Shown piece by piece: positions 13,550 to 17,036 of a stretch of 17,036 bases of DNA. Where the stretch lies: positions 1-17,036 of the forward strand of contig DASQNU010000273.1 in assembly GCA_035644815.1 (NCBI GenBank), given 5' to 3'. Within the stretch, counting starts at the first letter, position 1, and every line of letters starts with the position of its first letter. Made by a program: the position numbers and the translations under genes. The notes under the pieces were generated by a model. The model had not been told where the DNA came from. It did no database searches and worked only from the letters and a program-made list of their open reading frames with translations. The stretch comes from Brevibacillus_F sp035644815. Lineage in GTDB: Bacteria > Bacillota > Bacilli > Brevibacillales > Brevibacillaceae.

Positions 13550-15040
13550 ATGCTACACCAAAAACCATACGAATTTTGGTTTGTCACGGGAAGCCAGCAT
13601 TTATACGGCCCGGAAACGATTGAGCAGGTAGAAGCCCATTCGAGACAAATCGCGGCGGGGATTGATCAGGACGACAACCTCACCTATCCGATCCGCTACA
13701 AAGCCGTATGCACCACACCGGATGAGATCCGCAAAGTATGTCTGGAAGCCAATGCAGACGATACATGCGCTGGCGTGATCACTTGGATGCATACTTTTTC
13801 CCCGGCAAAAATGTGGATCGCTGGATTATCCGAGCTGCGTAAACCGCTGCTTCACCTGCACACACAATTCAATCGTGACATCCCTTGGGATCGGATTGAC
13901 ATGGACTTTATGAACCTCAACCAATCCGCTCACGGAGACCGCGAATATGGCTTCATCGGCACGCGGATGGGGATTGCTCGCAAAGTAGTCGTTGGACACT
14001 GGGAAGATGCGTCGGTGCGTCAGCGAATCGGCGGCTGGCAGCGCACGGCTGTAGCCTTTACCGAAGGCAAGCAGCTGAAGGTCGCGCGCTTTGGCGACAA
14101 CATGCGCGAAGTGGCGGTTACCGAGGGCGACAAGGTAGAGGCACAGATCAAATTCGGCTGGTCCGTTAATACCTATGGCATCGGGGATTTGGTCCAGCGC
14201 ATGAAAGAAATATCGGAGGCAGAAGTCACACAGCTGTTCGACACATATGCCGACTTGTATGAATTGGCACCCGAAGCTCTCCAGCCAGGTCCGATTCGCG
14301 ATTCGATTCTGGAGCAAGCACGGATTGAACTCGGACTGCGTGCATTTTTGCAAGAAGGAAACTTTCAAGCATTTACGACGACTTTTGAAGATTTGCACGG
14401 CATGAAGCAGCTTCCAGGACTGGCCGTACAGCGCTTGATGGCAGATGGCTACGGATTTGGCGGTGAAGGAGACTGGAAGACAGCTGCACTGGTCCGGATC
14501 ATGAAGATCATGGCTGGCGGCGTAGGAACGTCCTTTATGGAGGACTACACCTATCACTTTGAACAAGGGAATGAAATGGTTTTAGGTGCGCATATGCTGG
14601 AAATATGCCCGACGATTGCAGCCAATCGACCTAAGGTGGAGGTTCATCCGCTTTCCATCGGTGGCAAGGCAGACCCGGCGCGCCTCATTTTTGACGGAAA
14701 AGGCGGCAAGGCACTCAATGCATCCTTGATCGACTTAGGCAATCGTTTCCGCCTATTGATCAACGAGGTAGAGGCGGTCCAACCCGAGCAGGATATGCCG
14801 AAGCTCCCTGTAGCACGAGTCCTGTGGAAAACATTGCCTTCTTTGTCGGAAGCAGCGGAAGCCTGGATTCTGGCAGGCGGCGCTCATCATACCGGTTTCT
14901 CCTATGTGGTTACCACCGAGCAATTGGCAGACTGGGCGGAAATGGCTGGGGTCGAGTGCGTCGTGATCGATCAAGACACCACCTTGCGAAGCTTCCGCAA
15001 CGAATTGAAATGGAGCGAGATCGCTTGGAAGCTGAGATAG
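13550..15040 (+). CDS. araA: L-arabinose isomerase
   Basis: A 496-residue cytoplasmic enzyme converting L-arabinose to L-ribulose, the first step of arabinose use. Its length equals that of Bacillus AraA and the sequence follows it throughout (YEFWFVTGSQHLYG, WMHTFSPAKMWI, QSAHGDREYG, HGMKQLPGLAVQRLM). The manganese ligands are in place: Glu306 (GGEGDWK), Glu331 (FMEDYTYHF), His348 (GAHMLE) and His447 (GGAHHTGFS). AGAGGAGG just upstream of the ATG is the ribosome binding site. It is the first gene of the ara group, under an AraR operator, and is followed 61 bases later by araB. Confidence 0.96.
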   Translation: MLHQKPYEFWFVTGSQHLYGPETIEQVEAHSRQIAAGIDQDDNLTYPIRYKAVCTTPDEIRKVCLEANADDTCAGVITWMHTFSPAKMWIAGLSELRKPLLHLHTQFNRDIPWDRIDMDFMNLNQSAHGDREYGFIGTRMGIARKVVVGHWEDASVRQRIGGWQRTAVAFTEGKQLKVARFGDNMREVAVTEGDKVEAQIKFGWSVNTYGIGDLVQRMKEISEAEVTQLFDTYADLYELAPEALQPGPIRDSILEQARIELGLRAFLQEGNFQAFTTTFEDLHGMKQLPGLAVQRLMADGYGFGGEGDWKTAALVRIMKIMAGGVGTSFMEDYTYHFEQGNEMVLGAHMLEICPTIAANRPKVEVHPLSIGGKADPARLIFDGKGGKALNASLIDLGNRFRLLINEVEAVQPEQDMPKLPVARVLWKTLPSLSEAAEAWILAGGAHHTGFSYVVTTEQLADWAEMAGVECVVIDQDTTLRSFRNELKWSEIAWKLR

Positions 15041-15070
15041 TAGAAGCTGCCTGCATTTCATTTGAATAAC

Positions 15071-15082
15071 TTGTACGTACAT
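15071..15082. promoter_or_regulatory. Internal AraR operator between araA and araB
   Basis: TTGTACGTACAT differs from the perfect palindrome at one base. It lies only six bases before the araB ribosome binding site (15088-15096). No separate promoter with a sensible start point is seen here, so AraR at this site would act as a roadblock to transcription within the operon. Confidence 0.65.
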
Positions 15083-15101
15083 CTATAAGGAGGGGAGCCC
15101 A

Positions 15102-16772
15102 TTGGAAAAGAGGTATTCAATCGGAGTCGATTACGGCACAGAGTCGGCTCGGGCCGTGCTGGTTGATCTCTCTACGGGTGAGGTGGCGGCAACAGCCGTC
15201 AAAAACTACACACACGGGGTGATCGAAGAAGAGCTGCCAGGCTTAGGCATTCGACTCGAAAAAGACTGGGCCCTGCAGGATCCAAATGACTATGTGGAGG
15301 CATTTATTGAAACCGTTTCCACGGTAGTCAAACAGGTAGAGGGACAGATTGCCCCGGAGCAGATCATCGGGGTAGGGATCGATTTTACCGCTTGCACCGT
15401 GCTGCCCGTGAAACAGGACGGGACACCGCTGTGCAATATCCCAAAATGGCGTCCGAATCCGCATAGCTGGGTGAAGCTGTGGAAGCATCATGCGGCACAG
15501 GATGAAGCCAACCGCTTAAATGAAATCGCTGCCAACATGGAGGATTCCTTTCTATCCCGCTATGGAGGCAAGATCTCGTCCGAGTGGTTGTTTCCAAAGA
15601 TTTGGCAAATTTTGAACGAAGCGCCGGAAATCTATGACGAGATGGATCGCTTTATCGAAGCGGCCGATTGGATCATCTGGCAGATTACCGGCAAGGAAAC
15701 GAGAAACTCTTGCACAGCTGGCTACAAGGCGATCTGGCATAAACAAAAGGGGTACCCCGACCCATCCTTTTTCAAAGCATTAGACCCGCGTCTGGAGCAT
15801 GTCGTCGAGGAAAAGCTGTCCCGTGAGATCCTGCCTATAGGTAGCCGAGCTGGCGATTTGACAGAGGAAATGGCCGCAAAAACGGGACTGCGCGCAAGTA
15901 CCGCAGTGGCGGTAGGCAATGTGGACGCCCATGTTTCCGCACCAGCGGCAGCGGTCACAACGCCCGGGACGATGCTCATGATCATGGGGACATCGACCTG
16001 CGATATCCTGCTGGGTACGGAAGAAAAAATCGTTCCGGGCATGTGCGGCGTGGTGGAGGATGGTGTCATTCCTGGCTTCTTTGGTTATGAGGCAGGGCAA
16101 TCCGGCGTAGGAGACGTGTTTGCGTGGTATGTGGAGCATGGGATTCCGGAAACGTATCAGGCAGAGGCACGTGAAAAAGGCATCTCCATTCATCAGCTCC
16201 TCGAGGAGAAGGCAGCTTTGCTCAAGCCCGGCCAAAGCGGTTTGCTTGCGCTGGATTGGCTTAACGGCAATCGCTCGGTGCTTGTGGATGCGGATTTGAC
16301 AGGGATGCTCATCGGCATGACGCTGGATACGAAGCCGGAAGAGATCTATCGTGCCTTGATCGAGGCGACGGCTTTTGGCAAGCGGATCATCATCGAGACG
16401 TTTGAAGCGCATGGCGTTCCCATTGATCGTCTGGTCGCATGCGGCGGCCTTCCCCATAAAAACAAGATGCTGATGCAGATCTACGCAGACGTATGCGGGC
16501 GGGAAATCTCCATCGCCGCGCATCTGCAGACGCCGGCGATTGGTTCGGCGATGTTCGGTGCGGTAGCGGCTGGCAAGGAAGCAGGCGGATTTGACAGCAT
16601 TCTGGATGCGGCGGAAAAGATCGCAAAGCTCCAGGAGGGAACCATCGTCCCGATCTCCGAGAACCAGGGCGTGTACGATCAGCTTTACCGGGAGTATAAA
16701 CGCCTCCATGACTATTTCGGAAGAGGCGAAAACGACGTGATGAAGGTATTGAAACAGCTCAAACGGATGTAA
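15102..16772 (+). CDS. araB: Ribulokinase
   Basis: A 556-residue kinase of the FGGY family that phosphorylates L-ribulose to L-ribulose 5-phosphate with ATP; Bacillus AraB is about 560 residues. The N-terminal phosphate loop (YSIGVDYGTESARAVLVD), the mid-region GVGIDFTACTVLP, the GTSTCDILLG and GYEAGQSGVGDVFAWY blocks and the C-terminal CGGLPHKNKMLMQIYADV nucleotide region are all present. Translation starts at TTG (15102), supported by AAGGAGGGG five bases upstream; no ATG fits the family N-terminus. A rare start codon may lower kinase yield relative to isomerase. No araD follows before araR. Confidence 0.95.
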   Translation: MEKRYSIGVDYGTESARAVLVDLSTGEVAATAVKNYTHGVIEEELPGLGIRLEKDWALQDPNDYVEAFIETVSTVVKQVEGQIAPEQIIGVGIDFTACTVLPVKQDGTPLCNIPKWRPNPHSWVKLWKHHAAQDEANRLNEIAANMEDSFLSRYGGKISSEWLFPKIWQILNEAPEIYDEMDRFIEAADWIIWQITGKETRNSCTAGYKAIWHKQKGYPDPSFFKALDPRLEHVVEEKLSREILPIGSRAGDLTEEMAAKTGLRASTAVAVGNVDAHVSAPAAAVTTPGTMLMIMGTSTCDILLGTEEKIVPGMCGVVEDGVIPGFFGYEAGQSGVGDVFAWYVEHGIPETYQAEAREKGISIHQLLEEKAALLKPGQSGLLALDWLNGNRSVLVDADLTGMLIGMTLDTKPEEIYRALIEATAFGKRIIIETFEAHGVPIDRLVACGGLPHKNKMLMQIYADVCGREISIAAHLQTPAIGSAMFGAVAAGKEAGGFDSILDAAEKIAKLQEGTIVPISENQGVYDQLYREYKRLHDYFGRGENDVMKVLKQLKRM

Positions 16773-16903
16773 GCAAGCAAGCGGCCAAACAATCCCCTTT
16801 ACGTCCATGAACGTCACCTTGAAAAGCATGTTTTTTGTCCAGTGAGTATGATACACTTTTTCCAATAAGCAACGTCTGTATGACAGAAGCGGCATATGCC
16901 ATT

Positions 16904-16915
16904 TTGTACGTACAA
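16904..16915. promoter_or_regulatory. AraR operator upstream of araR
   Basis: TTGTACGTACAA is a second perfect palindrome, 28 bases before the araR start, pointing to autoregulation. A perfect GGCATATGCC lies just before it at 16891-16900. I could not place a convincing promoter in 16773-16903. Confidence 0.75.
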
Positions 16916-16943
16916 GTTCAAATATAAAGGTGATAGGACATAC

Positions 16944-17036
16944 ATGACGACGAAATATAATCTCGTAAAAGAGACGATCAAATCCTGGATTGTCGAGGGG
17001 AAAGTAGCACCGCATCAAAAAATCATGTCAGAAAAC
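16944..17036 (+). CDS. araR: Arabinose operon repressor AraR, 3' part outside the window
   Basis: The first 31 codons (MTTKYNLVKETIKSWIVEGK, then VAPHQKIMSEN) match the start of a GntR-type winged-helix domain, very like the N-terminus of B. subtilis AraR. That repressor has a GntR DNA-binding head fused to a LacI/GalR-type arabinose-sensing domain; the second part is not visible here. AAAGGTGA precedes the ATG by about ten bases. The arabinose genes upstream and the three AraR-type palindromes support the name. The frame runs off the end of the window. Confidence 0.85.
   Translation, partial: MTTKYNLVKETIKSWIVEGKVAPHQKIMSEN

Noticed and set aside
13826..14566. 246-codon open frame on the minus strand
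   Set aside because: Antisense to the clearly real araA, with no recognisable family.
15062..15089. TTGAAT and TATAAG, 16 bases apart, as a promoter for araB
   Set aside because: TATAAG is part of the TATAAGGAGG ribosome binding site, and a start about seven bases later would leave that site out of the transcript.
16819..16852. TTGAAA and TATGAT as the araR promoter
   Set aside because: The spacer is 22 bases, too long for a sigma-A promoter, and no better pair was found in the gap.
15780..17018. Long open frame (412 codons) on the minus strand
   Set aside because: It lies antisense to araB, which matches its family over its whole length, and runs on across the araR start. The translation is rich in His, Cys and Arg without any family signature, as expected of a shadow.

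Overview
The window reads as chromosome of a low- to mid-GC Bacillota, most like Brevibacillus or another Paenibacillaceae. The grounds are strong AGGAGG-type ribosome binding sites, several GTG/TTG starts, sigma-A promoters, T-tailed intrinsic terminators, and a Bacillus-type AraR regulon with TTGTACGTACAA operators. This is inference from sequence only. I see no rRNA, tRNA, CRISPR array or intact insertion sequence.

Layout. 1-837 is the 3' part of a zinc-dependent 2,3-butanediol-type dehydrogenase, ending at a shared hairpin with a convergent secreted phytase-like esterase gene (996-2336, minus). Divergent from that lies a row of a small lipoprotein, a P1-family (DmpA-type) peptidase and a Lin0512-family protein (2546-4681). 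Two small unrecognised genes follow: a disordered 76-residue protein (minus) and a 64-residue single-span membrane protein.

The most interesting stretch is 5439-6504. A strong extended -10 promoter drives a short leader RNA encoding a nine-residue peptide, MIIKFIRLR. The peptide ends in the Arg-X-Arg motif known from macrolide-stalling leader peptides of erm genes. Eleven bases of this leader ORF are perfectly complementary to the sequence just upstream of the ribosome binding site of the next gene, and six more can pair over that gene's initiation region. That gene encodes an alpha/beta-hydrolase with a Ser-Asp-His triad, in the broad group that includes EstT/EstX-type macrolide esterases. 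Together these suggest a macrolide-inducible, translationally attenuated macrolide esterase. Downstream, on the opposite strand, is a 69-codon remnant of the C-terminal end of an MFS transporter.

Next come a DoxX-like membrane protein and an unusual three-part regulator (N-terminal sensor-like region, cyclase-like middle, C-terminal winged helix). The regulator sits directly upstream of an abgT-abgA-abgB operon, predicted to take up p-aminobenzoyl-glutamate (or related N-acyl amino acids) and hydrolyse it with a two-subunit M20 amidohydrolase. Repeated GAAAATT(T)CG motifs around the abgT promoter are operator candidates.

The last region is an arabinose locus: araA, araB (TTG start) and the beginning of araR, all on the plus strand. 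Perfect or near-perfect AraR palindromes lie before araA, between araA and araB, and before araR. No araD is present before araR; the window ends inside araR.
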